From a virus, in the IMG/VR virus record IMGVR_UViG_3300045912_000118, positions 1-36,768 of that record: a stretch of 36,768 bases of DNA; one strand, written 5' to 3'. A program made the position numbers and the translations under genes. The notes beneath the pieces were generated by a model, which was not told the origin of the DNA, made no database searches, and saw nothing but the letters and a program-made list of their open reading frames with translations. Of this stretch, positions 23,501 to 29,952 are shown piece after piece (position 1 is the first letter of the stretch; each line of letters begins with the position of its first letter).

Positions 23501-24685
23501 GGCGCCGGCGCCCGTCCACTTGCCGATGACCGCCTGACGGGTGGCTTCGTCGGTCGCGCCGGCGAGCTCGGCCTGGGCCGCCGGGGCGTCCTCCTCGCGG
23601 ACCAGGAGCGCACCGCCGTCCGGGGTCTCGAGCTCGACCAGGTTGGGGACAGTGAAGCCCCGGTTCGCAGGGCTCACGTAGACGCCGCCGCGGCTCTTGC
23701 CGACCTCCTTGACCTGCGCCTCGAGGTCGCGCAAGGGCTCCGGCCCGGCGCGGTCTGGCGCCGTCGGTGTTTCACGTGGAACGCCCTCGTCAAGACCGGC
23801 CTCCCTGGCGAAGTCGTCGGCGGCCCGGGTCCGCTGGCGACCACTCGGAGCCAGGATCGCGGCGGCCAGGAAGGCGGGGAGCCCCTCCTTGGTGACAGTC
23901 TCGCCGATGTTCTCGAGGGCCGGCTCGTCCGCGGCGACGTTGCGCGCGACTCCCTGGGCGATTTCGGTCGCGGCCTCCTGCGCGCCGGCCTTGATCCTGC
24001 CGGGCAGCCGGGTCGGCATGAGCCGCCCCAGGCCAGTCCGCTCGAGGCCGCCCGAGACCATGGCGTAGGTGATCGCGCGGGTCCGGGCTTCGGCGGGGGA
24101 CATCCCGGGGTTGTCGCGGAGGATTTCCTCCTCGAGGCGCGCGGCTTCATCCAATTGCAGCGCGACAATGCCGCTGCCGCCGGTACCAATCTGCGCGAGC
24201 ATCTGCCCCAGGGCGCCGGTCGTGTTGACCGTCAGGCCGCGCGGCGAGTACCAGGGTCGGCTTTGAAGGTCGGCCGATGGCGCATTCAGCCTGCCGGCTT
24301 CCTCGCCGTAGTTGAACAGCGCCTCGCCAGCGCGATCGAACAGGCCGGTCCCGGGGACATCGCCGAACAGGCGGTCGAGTCCGCCGAGGATCGCCCCGGT
24401 GCCGCGCGCCGCGGGGGCGACGACCTGGGAGGTCAGGGTGCGCTTGAGCTCGGTACCGAACCCGGCGCCGTACTTCGCTTCGTAGGCCTGGCTGATTTGG
24501 TCGTCGGAAATGTCCGGGTACTTGGCCCGAGCGCGAGCGGCGTACTCGTCCCGGGTGGGGCCCTGGCTGCGAACCGGCGCGCGGTTGTACTTGGCCTGGT
24601 AGGCCTCGCGAATCTGCGCCTCGCCGATCCCCGGATACTTGGCCGAGGCTCGCGCTGCATATTCGTCGAACGTCGGCGCAACCAT
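17555..24685 (-). CDS. Giant polyvalent virion protein with RelA/SpoT-like, DdrB/ParB-like and zincin regions
   Basis: A 2,376-residue protein, a fifth of the genome. Start ATG 24685 with GAGG upstream. Layout by residue: two tandem 39-residue repeats with DEYAARA and AKYP cores (4-73); a linker holding a parS-like DNA site (about 301-306); a RelA/SpoT-like region (about 640-800: LKDMARATILVEN, YGYGDIKVNV, EVQITTPGLFD, GHDLYE); a Ser/Thr-rich linker (about 830-910); a DdrB/ParB-superfamily region (about 925-1260: VFVEMDALLTSD, GAPIVGPGNLVESGNGRTLA); a zincin with HEVIGH (His about 1393) and AAEIVAHVAE; and a C-terminal helical part (INGILSGPTTHSVN about 1830, hydrophobic stretch near 2065-2085). 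Polyvalent proteins of this kind are thought to be delivered with DNA to counter host defences. Position between ejection proteins and lysis genes agrees. Individual activities are inferred. Confidence 0.85.
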   Translation of the reverse strand: MVAPTFDEYAARASAKYPGIGEAQIREAYQAKYNRAPVRSQGPTRDEYAARARAKYPDISDDQISQAYEAKYGAGFGTELKRTLTSQVVAPAARGTGAILGGLDRLFGDVPGTGLFDRAGEALFNYGEEAGRLNAPSADLQSRPWYSPRGLTVNTTGALGQMLAQIGTGGSGIVALQLDEAARLEEEILRDNPGMSPAEARTRAITYAMVSGGLERTGLGRLMPTRLPGRIKAGAQEAATEIAQGVARNVAADEPALENIGETVTKEGLPAFLAAAILAPSGRQRTRAADDFAREAGLDEGVPRETPTAPDRAGPEPLRDLEAQVKEVGKSRGGVYVSPANRGFTVPNLVELETPDGGALLVREEDAPAAQAELAGATDEATRQAVIGKWTGAGAGKPLDPNARVVQAIRNGAVIRETVVPEAEAEATAKRMGAELKVPTRVVTAQEALARRQRIIENEDQSPFKALGEEELLRRTDPEEARRRFEEQVRARPIPPRPEIPQDIDRLFETTETSALVPVEELVPTKERRTSSGALKFMQATGLGEAPKHAPLKVRVDGTGKMLVEDGNGTLGASKFLKFPQVPADIELTTTTPKGKAYERRLTPEARVELSRLARDAEAYLPEFRQTLENIAEAVTGTRASNTKTVGALVPKIKSNGSKGWDRIAEKVVAEDGGNWRNLKDMARATILVENKEQAQQALDAVLEAFGQAPGTKIRRSLLDANSFDDVKAMDPYGYGDIKVNVNGPNGRVYEVQITTPGLFDAKENGPGHDLYEAGREREGKVRDALKKIVGRRLSTASPDDVLRAVDAAVKMFRGRDATMQTLYGQSQTAYGQAWERFFASSAQSARQAASEMASPSARTDEGVTGMNTPESSALNATSPEMTAGDPSTLKNSFSAISPSSITGGIVATNIAPHKIAAPSGRIIEARPVFVEMDALLTSDMDGYPAQFQPRERGKRAGLSAQVQKIARELTPWLLGVSNSTGSGAPIVGPGNLVESGNGRTLALRLAREQFPENFAEYQAWVRAEAERLGADVSGMRSPILVQERMTALEPQEVVDFTIDANRDEKASMSPTELARADSTVLSPEMLTLLRSGDLSQAQNQDFMAEFLARIPNGQSLLDARGKANAQAIERAEAAIVAKAYGADRGEVSELLDRLYETADEGVRRITNALKLASFRWAELRLALENGIVTPDYDLSGELMLAYNQVREGRLKGLTAQQIQAQGDLTMTPERAAFVDAFYKADGKEQPTEVIAAQLIYTAQQAAAQRTDQGSFFDERVPPADIARNAVNLIGRNDARSDIGKDGQFVAARSTWPKPGGLQAWAVNQTLARMMDKWNPDLVPAVRIVQSAGDLPQNVLAALGPDINGATDIDNGVVYLVADNLRSIEDAERVIIHEVIGHYGFMRLWGERWPKLVEDIIRLADQDGSIKRVRDDILRRYPKLQRDHLAAEIVAHVAETRPKHPFAKRIVAAFRDLLRRMGFKVNLSRNDMVYLIRRAADAMKDPAGGGYKGPRDGNLTYRSPRVDAMNSRFASRGERDGKALPTGGRVDQFGRPIPEGQQDIQGLDTGEQRPQQAPDFALERPEGQVNPPSQARLFASRPEGPAGPTGMGFQGPPGATAAAPPPGDRGIDVGGGSYSLAQYGRLTDQEMNVLQSVMRDMEGRIEGERGGREPQTWDATERQALDLIRNQTGLVLDSLVNRKPGSTANASQLEAYAQVIVKLNRQVTQVAQRIAATRNPSSEDLAELAQLRERLGMMLAPAMGYATEAGRALNILRKVAGDLRTADDVLARLGDGSENTLKDFAKRVIEAEGDINKVVGITRASYTPTWWDKFYEYWINGILSGPTTHSVNIVSNAMFQVLESVAELGAAAVGRVDARSAAARLASVPHGVTLGLKNARTAWVEERAVLTPEDKLESDRHAIGGTLGKVIRTPGRALQAEDEFFKAIAYQGALSALAMDEAVRKNKADPMDEHARIMGNILGRPDLIRKAKDQAARVTFTTPLGPIGQAVTNVLNRSKVGRLIVPFVRTPTNILKRALEYTPAAPAFAEVRAQLAGGGRDEAMAWSRMAVGSSIMVGVAALAAQGLVSGAGPDDEAERAQLMRQGWRPYSVKIPGLGWVKYNRFEPTGMLLGLAADMSELAGAMNAGEYDAIASMLVTSLASNLGDKTFLRGITDFASAYSDPQRYMERWAQGMLASPIPNVIAQTTRWLDPYQREARSMMDTIKSRLPGASEQLAKRLDLAGEPIQRDSGAPGNPFQVSAPREDALARAMLELGVQKNAVSRRLAVGGQSYELEGADYESYKGYVQKARWNVLTPVVNSPQFRALKAQNPLAAQALLERQYDEVGRQARMAWIMRNPQVLTDPKKRVRSPTALSYELQ
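21942..21970 (+). promoter_or_regulatory. Promoter on the + strand inside the giant gene
   Basis: TTGTGC (21942-21947), exactly 17 bases, then TACAAT (21965-21970, five of six matches). It is followed by AGAGGAGG (21983-21990) and an ATG at 21996. The giant gene's own codons here end in A or T almost without a break (TCT, ACA, GGA, ATT, GTA, GCA, ACA, AAT), against strong G/C-ending use on both sides. This suggests the DNA is held to a promoter sequence. Confidence 0.6.
21996..22190 (+). CDS. Antisense 64-residue gene nested in the giant polyvalent gene
   Basis: Encodes a small acidic protein (MAEKEFFNVDGSPAVISGLV, then GVFIPVTPSSVRAEG, then a Trp/Ala/Glu/Lys helix). ATG 21996 has GGAGG five bases upstream and a sigma70-type promoter with 17-base spacing. 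It lies opposite the Ser/Thr-rich linker between the RelA/SpoT-like and ParB-like regions of the giant protein. The third codon positions of both genes coincide, a register in which false frames are common in GC-rich DNA, so the frame alone is weak evidence. The promoter, ribosome site and local composition change carry the call. Could be a cargo (moron-like) gene, possibly early or lysogeny-expressed. No family recognised. Confidence 0.55.
   Translation: MAEKEFFNVDGSPAVISGLVAFKADDSGVFIPVTPSSVRAEGEAISEAAWRALCAEDAKKRSQA
23769..23782. promoter_or_regulatory. parS-like ParB-binding site
   Basis: GTTTCACGTGGAAC fits the degenerate chromosomal parS consensus GTTYCACGTGRAAC at all 14 positions (wider context TGTTTCACGTGGAACG, 23768-23783). 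It lies inside the giant polyvalent gene, in a Pro/Thr linker. By base count a match is expected well under once in a thousand genomes of this size. Whether a host ParB binds it is unknown. Confidence 0.6.
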
Positions 24686-24692
24686 GCGCGCC

Positions 24693-25490
24693 TCAGAGGT
24701 CGGGGTCGAGGAGGAGGGGATTCTGCTGCGGCGTCATGCCGGGCACGCCCGGAGCGCCGAGTCCGCCCTGCATGAACGCCGCCCATGGGTTGAAGGGCTC
24801 GCGTCCGAGCCGGGCGCCGGTCGTGAGCGCGACGAGTTCCTCGAGCTCGTCCGGGCTGATTTGCCCGGCTGCGCGCTTCGCCTCGAGTTCGTCGAGCCGT
24901 CTGACGCGCCGCTCCATGAGGTCGGCTTCCATGTCCGCCTTGCGGCCACGGGCGCGGTCGTCTGACTGGCGCATGGTGCCGACCCGCTCCTGAACATCGA
25001 TCCCGCGCTTCTGCAACCGGAGCCGTTCGCGCGCATCCTCGGCTTCGCGTTGTTCGCGAAGGCGCCGATCGGCAACATCGGCGCCGTACACGGTCTTTTT
25101 CCAGTCAATATCCTCTGCGCGTTCCTGGTCGCGCTTTGCCTCGAGCCGCTTCTGCTCGCGGGCCTGGAAGGCCTTGTCCATGGCGCCCTCGAAGTTCTTC
25201 GACGCCATGCGGTAGGAGTTGAACAGCCCCTCGCCGAGCCCCTGGCCCTGGCTGCCGGCGGCCATCATGCCGAGGCCGAGCTCGAGCATGGCGCGCGTGC
25301 GGGCCGCCTGGTCCTCGGGCGTCGAGGCCTGGCCGAAGATGCCGGTCTGGAGCCGGTCAAAGAACCCCGGAGGCTTGCCCTGCTGCTGCGGCGGGACGAT
25401 GGGAGGGGTGGCACCGGGCGGCATTCCGGTCGGAGTCTGCATCGGCGTTCCGAGCCCGCCCCGGATCGCGTTCAGGATGTCCATGAGCAT
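24693..25490 (-). CDS. Coiled-coil virion (ejection-type) protein
   Basis: A 265-residue protein. A Pro/Gln-rich N-terminus (about residues 15-45) leads to a Gly-rich helix (LELGLGMMAAGSQGQGLGEG) and then a long, highly charged coiled coil (about 100-230, rich in Arg, Glu, Gln and Asp). Start ATG 25490 has AGGAG seven bases upstream. It lies between an Ala/Gly-rich virion protein and the giant polyvalent gene, the place of podovirus internal ejection proteins. Assignment is by composition and context. Confidence 0.6.
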   Translation of the reverse strand: MLMDILNAIRGGLGTPMQTPTGMPPGATPPIVPPQQQGKPPGFFDRLQTGIFGQASTPEDQAARTRAMLELGLGMMAAGSQGQGLGEGLFNSYRMASKNFEGAMDKAFQAREQKRLEAKRDQERAEDIDWKKTVYGADVADRRLREQREAEDARERLRLQKRGIDVQERVGTMRQSDDRARGRKADMEADLMERRVRRLDELEAKRAAGQISPDELEELVALTTGARLGREPFNPWAAFMQGGLGAPGVPGMTPQQNPLLLDPDL

Positions 25491-25500
25491 CGGGGTTCTC

Positions 25501-26475
25501 CTAGATGAACGCCAGGAGGGCGCCGAGGCCGGCCGCTCCGCCCAGGGCGCCGCCGGTCAGGCCCAGGGTCGAGCCGAGTGCCCCGGCCGTTGCCGCGCCA
25601 CCCAGGGCATTGAGCCCGGTGTTGGTCGGCGTGCGCGAGGAGCTCGTCCCGCCGAGGCCCGCCGTGCCGTTGACGATCTGCGAGTACCAGGAGGCCATGT
25701 CCATCGGCTGCCCCTGCTGGTAGTCCCACCGCGCCATGTCCTCGTTGAGTGCCTGCTGCGGGAACTGGCGGCCCCATTCCGAGAACTGACTGGCGAGGAG
25801 TCCGGGGGTTTCGCCGAGCCCGACCATCGAGGGGAACAGGCCGAGCCCGCGGGTCTGGTCGCCGGAGGCGCCGCCCAGGAAGTTGCCGAGCATTCCGAGG
25901 CCGGTCTCTTGCGATTGCAGGGCGCGCAGTCGCTCCTGGTTCAGGATGCTGCCGGCATTGAGTGACATCCGCTCGGCCACGTCCGGCAGGATCTTGTTCA
26001 GCGCCTTGATGCCGCCGGTCTCGTTGTTGAGGAACGTCGCCCGGCTATTCAGGCCGGGGATGATCTCCTGCTCGAGTTGCCGGAGGATCGGCGCGTTGGC
26101 GGCGTCGATGGCGCCTTGTGCCCCGGCGTAGTCCGGGGTGCCAGAGAGCATTCGGGTGAGCGCGTCCTGGCCGCCGGGCAGGCCAGCCTGGGCCAGGGAG
26201 CCCATGCCGCCGCCGGACAGGAGCCCGGACAGGGCATCGGTCGCCTGGCCGAACCGCGGAGCGTTCGCGCCCCCGAACACGCTGTCGGAGTATCCCAGGC
26301 GGGTATCCCATGCGGCCATGTCGCCGGGCGTGGGGCCGACAAAGGTCTGCCCAGGGTAGAATTGCGGCGGGTTCCGGTAGACCTGCTGCGCGCCCCTCAG
26401 CGAATCCAGGACGTAGGGCTGCGCCTGGCTCCATGGTTCGGATACCTGCTTGGTCGTCCCGCCGCCCTTGCTCAT
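25501..26475 (-). CDS. Virion protein with membrane-active C-terminus
   Basis: A 324-residue protein starting at ATG 26475 (MSKGGGTTKQVSEPWSQAQP) with GAGGTGAGG upstream. The middle is Gln/Asn/Gly/Leu-rich without Cys. The C-terminal 40 residues are a Gly/Ala/Leu run (ALGGAATAGALGSTLGLTGG, then ALLAFI) that could insert into a membrane. This is the layout of an ejection protein forming part of a DNA-delivery channel, as with T7 gp14 or P22 gp20 in role. Similarity to these is not claimed. Confidence 0.6.
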   Translation of the reverse strand: MSKGGGTTKQVSEPWSQAQPYVLDSLRGAQQVYRNPPQFYPGQTFVGPTPGDMAAWDTRLGYSDSVFGGANAPRFGQATDALSGLLSGGGMGSLAQAGLPGGQDALTRMLSGTPDYAGAQGAIDAANAPILRQLEQEIIPGLNSRATFLNNETGGIKALNKILPDVAERMSLNAGSILNQERLRALQSQETGLGMLGNFLGGASGDQTRGLGLFPSMVGLGETPGLLASQFSEWGRQFPQQALNEDMARWDYQQGQPMDMASWYSQIVNGTAGLGGTSSSRTPTNTGLNALGGAATAGALGSTLGLTGGALGGAAGLGALLAFI

Positions 26476-26479
26476 GGCC

Positions 26480-26911
26480 TCACCTCGCGTAGATCGAGCC
26501 ACCCCGGAAGCCGTAGCGATCGGCGGGGTTGTTGCCGATCGGAGCCGGGCTTACGGGGTTCGGCAGGATACCGACCGGCGGGGCCGACGGCTGCATCGGC
26601 CCACCGCGCGGCGCCATCTGCGGGATGCCGAAGTTCGGCCGGCCGAGCATTCCGCCGATGTTCGCCATCATGGCTTCGCGGATGTTGGGCATCTGCCCGC
26701 TCATGGCCCCGGTCATGGGTGAGGCCACCGGGCCGAAGTTCTGCCCGATCGGCGGCATCATCGCGTCGCGCACCATGCCGCCGCCCTTGCCGGGGAGGCC
26801 GCCGACCGGCTGCTGCGGCATTCCGGGAATGCCGCCGCCCTTGCCGGGGAGGCCGCCGCCGACGTTTCGCACGAGGTTGGCGATGATGTCAGGGGAAAGC
26901 GTGAATGCCAT
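26480..26911 (-). CDS. Gly/Pro/Met-rich low-complexity virion protein
   Basis: A 143-residue protein (MAFTLSPDIIANLVRNVGGG) whose middle repeats the unit GGLPGKGGG twice and is otherwise rich in Gly, Pro, Met and Asn. It ends four bases before the next start, and its own start overlaps the GNAT-like gene by 23 nt. Probably a flexible structural or ejection component. No known family. Confidence 0.5.
   Translation of the reverse strand: MAFTLSPDIIANLVRNVGGGLPGKGGGIPGMPQQPVGGLPGKGGGMVRDAMMPPIGQNFGPVASPMTGAMSGQMPNIREAMMANIGGMLGRPNFGIPQMAPRGGPMQPSAPPVGILPNPVSPAPIGNNPADRYGFRGGSIYAR
26775..26858. repeat. Pair of 30-bp direct repeats in the Gly/Pro-rich gene
   Basis: Bases 26775-26804 and 26829-26858 are identical over 30 bases, 54 apart, and encode the GGLPGKGGG units. 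They may vary in copy number by slippage or recombination. Confidence 0.75.
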
Positions 26912-27365
26912 GGCCGGGGTTCCTCACGGGTCTCTGCGCCTCGACGACAGGACGAAACCGCCAGTCGTCACTCAAGAGCTTCTGCCACCCCGGCCGCCCT
27001 TGCATCATGATGGTATCGCATCCATGCGCCGAACTCCAAGCGTCCAGGAAGGCCTCGATTTCTACCTGGTGCGCCTTCCAGATTCCCGGCTCACCGCCGA
27101 ACGCCCATACATTCGTCACGAGCTTGGGTCCGGCGTACTGCCGAACCTCGAGCACGAGGGTTCCTAGTGGCTTCGGCCGCTCCGTCCAGCGGACGGTCTG
27201 GTCGTCTCCGTAGAGGAGGGCGAGTTGCGCATGACCGGCGGCGAGCGCCTCGTACACCATGATCCCGGTCATCCAGTCGGGAGCGTGCTCGAGCGCGCGA
27301 TCAATGTGCCCATTCACCATCGGCCAGGCCTCGAGGACGCGGAAGGATGGGACCAGGACGATCAT
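26889..27365 (-). CDS. GNAT-like virion protein
   Basis: A 158-residue protein starting at ATG 27365, overlapping the previous stop as ATGA. A GTG two codons upstream is unlikely. The pattern (YEALAAGHAQLALLYG, TLVLEVRQYAG, then GCDTIMMQGRPGWQKLL) resembles the acetyltransferase-fold proteins found among podovirus internal virion proteins, such as the T7 gp13 group. The conserved GR-GW-K element is present. Acetyltransferase activity is doubtful, because the acetyl-CoA loop is not obvious. Confidence 0.65.
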   Translation of the reverse strand: MIVLVPSFRVLEAWPMVNGHIDRALEHAPDWMTGIMVYEALAAGHAQLALLYGDDQTVRWTERPKPLGTLVLEVRQYAGPKLVTNVWAFGGEPGIWKAHQVEIEAFLDAWSSAHGCDTIMMQGRPGWQKLLSDDWRFRPVVEAQRPVRNPGHGIHAFP

Positions 27366-28405
27366 GTCCACCTCGGCGTGGTGAAGGTCTGGCGAACCCG
27401 GAAAAGGTCGACCAGCATTTGATGATTGACGGCGCCGGCCTGTACGGCGATTTGGATTCCAGGATTGAGGAGCGCGGTCGGCAAGGTGGCCGTGAGGGTG
27501 GCGGCGTAAACGCGCGCGCCGCCCTCCGGCTGAACCGACATGACTGTCGTCAGGTTGCTCGGGTCAATCTCGAGGCGGACGTGATACCAGACATTCGCCG
27601 CCGCCGCGAAGCCGGTATTCGCCAGGACCGCCGCGCTACTGATGAGGACCCCGGGGAGAATGTGAAAGGCGTCGACGCCATTGAGGGAGCTAACACCAAA
27701 CACACTGACCGCATTTGTCGGCGGCCCGTTCAGTTCATCGAAAAGACCCATGCGCGACGTGAACCATGCCGCCAGGGTGCCGACACTCAAGAACCGGACC
27801 AGCGCCTCGTATGTGATGATTCCGCCGCCCAGGCGCAGACCGCCGCTTGAGGTGGATGTGATGTCGATTTGCCTCAACATCCCGGCATAGCCACTACTCG
27901 CCGTCCCCGTTGACAGCTGCACAACGCCCGGATGGCCGTCGAGCACTGAACTGGAACTTGGCGCAGCTACGCTGGAGCCAGTGCCGGATGTCAGAATGTC
28001 GATGCCGCCCTGGCCTGACGTGCCTGGCAGGTAAAGGAGGTCCTCGAGGATGTCGAGTTCATTCGCCGGGTTGAATGGCGCGCCGCCTCCTGACGGTAGT
28101 GCTGGAACTGGAACCTTGACGTGTGCCGAGGCGCTCGGGTCGAAGGCCAGCAGCACGAGGTCCGAGGTCGACGTGCTTTTTTCGGTCAGGCTGCCGACAT
28201 CCAGGAGTATCTGATACGAGCCGGAAACCGACAGCCCAGGGCCATGCGTGACTGGAGCGCCACCACCGCCGCCGCCGCCAGCGTCTATTGCCTCCGCGTA
28301 CTCCTGGAATGCAAAGGCGATCCTGCGCAATTCACGCAGGACGTACTCCGGCAGGTTGCGCTCATTGAGCGGCGCGGGAGCCGGCTCGTAGCGGCGGAGC
28401 GTCAT
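27362..28405 (-). CDS. Tail protein with lectin-like domain
   Basis: A 347-residue protein. After a short N-terminus comes a Gly run, then Ser/Thr-rich beta sequence. From about residue 190 a concanavalin/LamG-like sandwich is suggested (LRLGGGIITYEALVRFLSVG, VWYHVRLEIDPSNLTTVMSV). ATG 28405 overlaps the preceding stop as ATGA. It probably forms part of the tail or fibre complex that touches the cell surface. The domain call is by pattern and the receptor is unknown. Confidence 0.65.
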   Translation of the reverse strand: MTLRRYEPAPAPLNERNLPEYVLRELRRIAFAFQEYAEAIDAGGGGGGGAPVTHGPGLSVSGSYQILLDVGSLTEKSTSTSDLVLLAFDPSASAHVKVPVPALPSGGGAPFNPANELDILEDLLYLPGTSGQGGIDILTSGTGSSVAAPSSSSVLDGHPGVVQLSTGTASSGYAGMLRQIDITSTSSGGLRLGGGIITYEALVRFLSVGTLAAWFTSRMGLFDELNGPPTNAVSVFGVSSLNGVDAFHILPGVLISSAAVLANTGFAAAANVWYHVRLEIDPSNLTTVMSVQPEGGARVYAATLTATLPTALLNPGIQIAVQAGAVNHQMLVDLFRVRQTFTTPRWT

Positions 28406-29952
28406 CTTGGCCCCAGGTGGTCGAACTCGACATCGAACCCCATGAGTCGCAACGGGCCGCTCTCGTTGTGCTCAATCAACAGGTGGATGAACCGGCCGGT
28501 CACGCGGCAGTCGATCTTGCGATCCACCCCGCACACAAACAGGAACGGCCCCTGCATGAGGACAGTGCCCTCCTGATTGTCCGAGGCGCCGACCCTGATC
28601 CGCAGTCGCGTGCCGGGCGCGCCGATCACCTTGGGATATACCCGATGCACGCGCTTGACCTGCGCCACGTCCTTCGACAGCGCCATGTTTTGCCGCAACG
28701 CGAAGGCGCCGATGGTCGCCCCGTCGAATGTCGGCCCGGTGTTGCCCTGTAGTAGCTGCTGGCGGGTGGCCGCAGCCAGCAGGAGCCGTTGCGACCAGGG
28801 GGTGTATTCGTACTCGTCGAACTCGCCGACCGGCCCGGTATCGAACTCGCCAGGGTCGTTATCGAAGGTCACGCCGGCAGCCTCGACGATGCCGCTCGAG
28901 GCGTGCGCCATTTGTTCGCCAAGGTCGCGCACGCTCCAGGAGTTGTCCAGCCAGTTCCAGACAGCGGCCAGGTTCGGGAAGTCCACGCCGACCTCCGGGA
29001 AACAGAACCACATTTCCCGCTCGCGGTAATCGGCGGCCACGAACGAGAACTCGAACCGATCCGGCGAGAGCCGATTGAACAGCCAGCGGCGCATCCGCTT
29101 GTCCACGAGGCTCTGCGCATCGTTGCCGTCGTGGGCAATGATGTCGCTATCCGTCACAGCGAAATGCCTGGGGCCGAAGGCCTTGACGCAACCCTCGGTC
29201 AGGAGCCCCGACTCCTTGAACACCTCCCGGAACGCGAACACGTCGAGCCCGCCGACGTACTGCATGATCCAGGTATGGAAACGCTTGTAGACGATGTTCT
29301 GGTCACGTAGCGGCAGGCAGTCGACGAGCTCGTCGTGGGTCTGCCCGAGCTCGGTGCGGCCGGCCTGGTTGGTCGGATCGGTGAAGTCCCACGAACCCGG
29401 CATCGCGCCGACTGCGGCCCGGTCGCTCCATCGCACCAGGCGCGGGTTGTAGGAGCCGCCTTCGTTCCACCGCAGGCCGACCAGGAAGTCACCGAACGGC
29501 CGAATCACGTCGACGATGTGCGCGGTCGGCCAGTGGCTGATCTCGGCGAAGTCGTTGCCGAGTCCCGGTAACCACACCTGCGGCGGGTTGATTGCATCGT
29601 TCGCGATCATGCGCCCGTGGAAGGCGCCGCCCGTGTAGCCGAGGCGCGCGTCCGCTGAGAACGTCAGGGTCGGCGCGGTCGGGCTCACGAGGGCGTGCAG
29701 CGATCCGTCCGTGGCATAGAGGTACTGCTCGTTGCCGTAGACCCAAAACGTCGTGATCCCGTCCGAAACCGGCTCGACCCATATCGGCGTCGCGGAGGCG
29801 GAACCAAAGACCGACCGCTGCCCCCTGATCTTCTCCACCGCGCCCTCGCGGAAGCGGAAGTTCCTGGCCTCGGTCCAGACTCCATCCTCTGGAATCGGGT
29901 CCGGCAGGTCCGGCATCATGCCGCCGGCCATGTTGTCGATTGGCTTGCGCAT
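28402..29952 (-). CDS. Tail protein, P22 gp10-like (tail hub/stabilisation)
   Basis: A 516-residue protein. ATG 29952 overlaps the fibre gene stop as TGATG with GAGG upstream, so the in-frame TTG upstream is not used. The sequence is beta-rich with aromatic turns (ARNFRFREGAVEKIRGQRS, WVYGNEQYLYATDG, YKRFHTWIMQYVGG, FEFSFVAADYREREMWFCF). This is the pattern of the large DNA-stabilisation or tail-hub proteins of P22-like podoviruses. Such proteins plug the portal and carry fibres. Assigned by pattern and place behind the adaptor and fibres. Confidence 0.7.
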   Translation of the reverse strand: MRKPIDNMAGGMMPDLPDPIPEDGVWTEARNFRFREGAVEKIRGQRSVFGSASATPIWVEPVSDGITTFWVYGNEQYLYATDGSLHALVSPTAPTLTFSADARLGYTGGAFHGRMIANDAINPPQVWLPGLGNDFAEISHWPTAHIVDVIRPFGDFLVGLRWNEGGSYNPRLVRWSDRAAVGAMPGSWDFTDPTNQAGRTELGQTHDELVDCLPLRDQNIVYKRFHTWIMQYVGGLDVFAFREVFKESGLLTEGCVKAFGPRHFAVTDSDIIAHDGNDAQSLVDKRMRRWLFNRLSPDRFEFSFVAADYREREMWFCFPEVGVDFPNLAAVWNWLDNSWSVRDLGEQMAHASSGIVEAAGVTFDNDPGEFDTGPVGEFDEYEYTPWSQRLLLAAATRQQLLQGNTGPTFDGATIGAFALRQNMALSKDVAQVKRVHRVYPKVIGAPGTRLRIRVGASDNQEGTVLMQGPFLFVCGVDRKIDCRVTGRFIHLLIEHNESGPLRLMGFDVEFDHLGPR

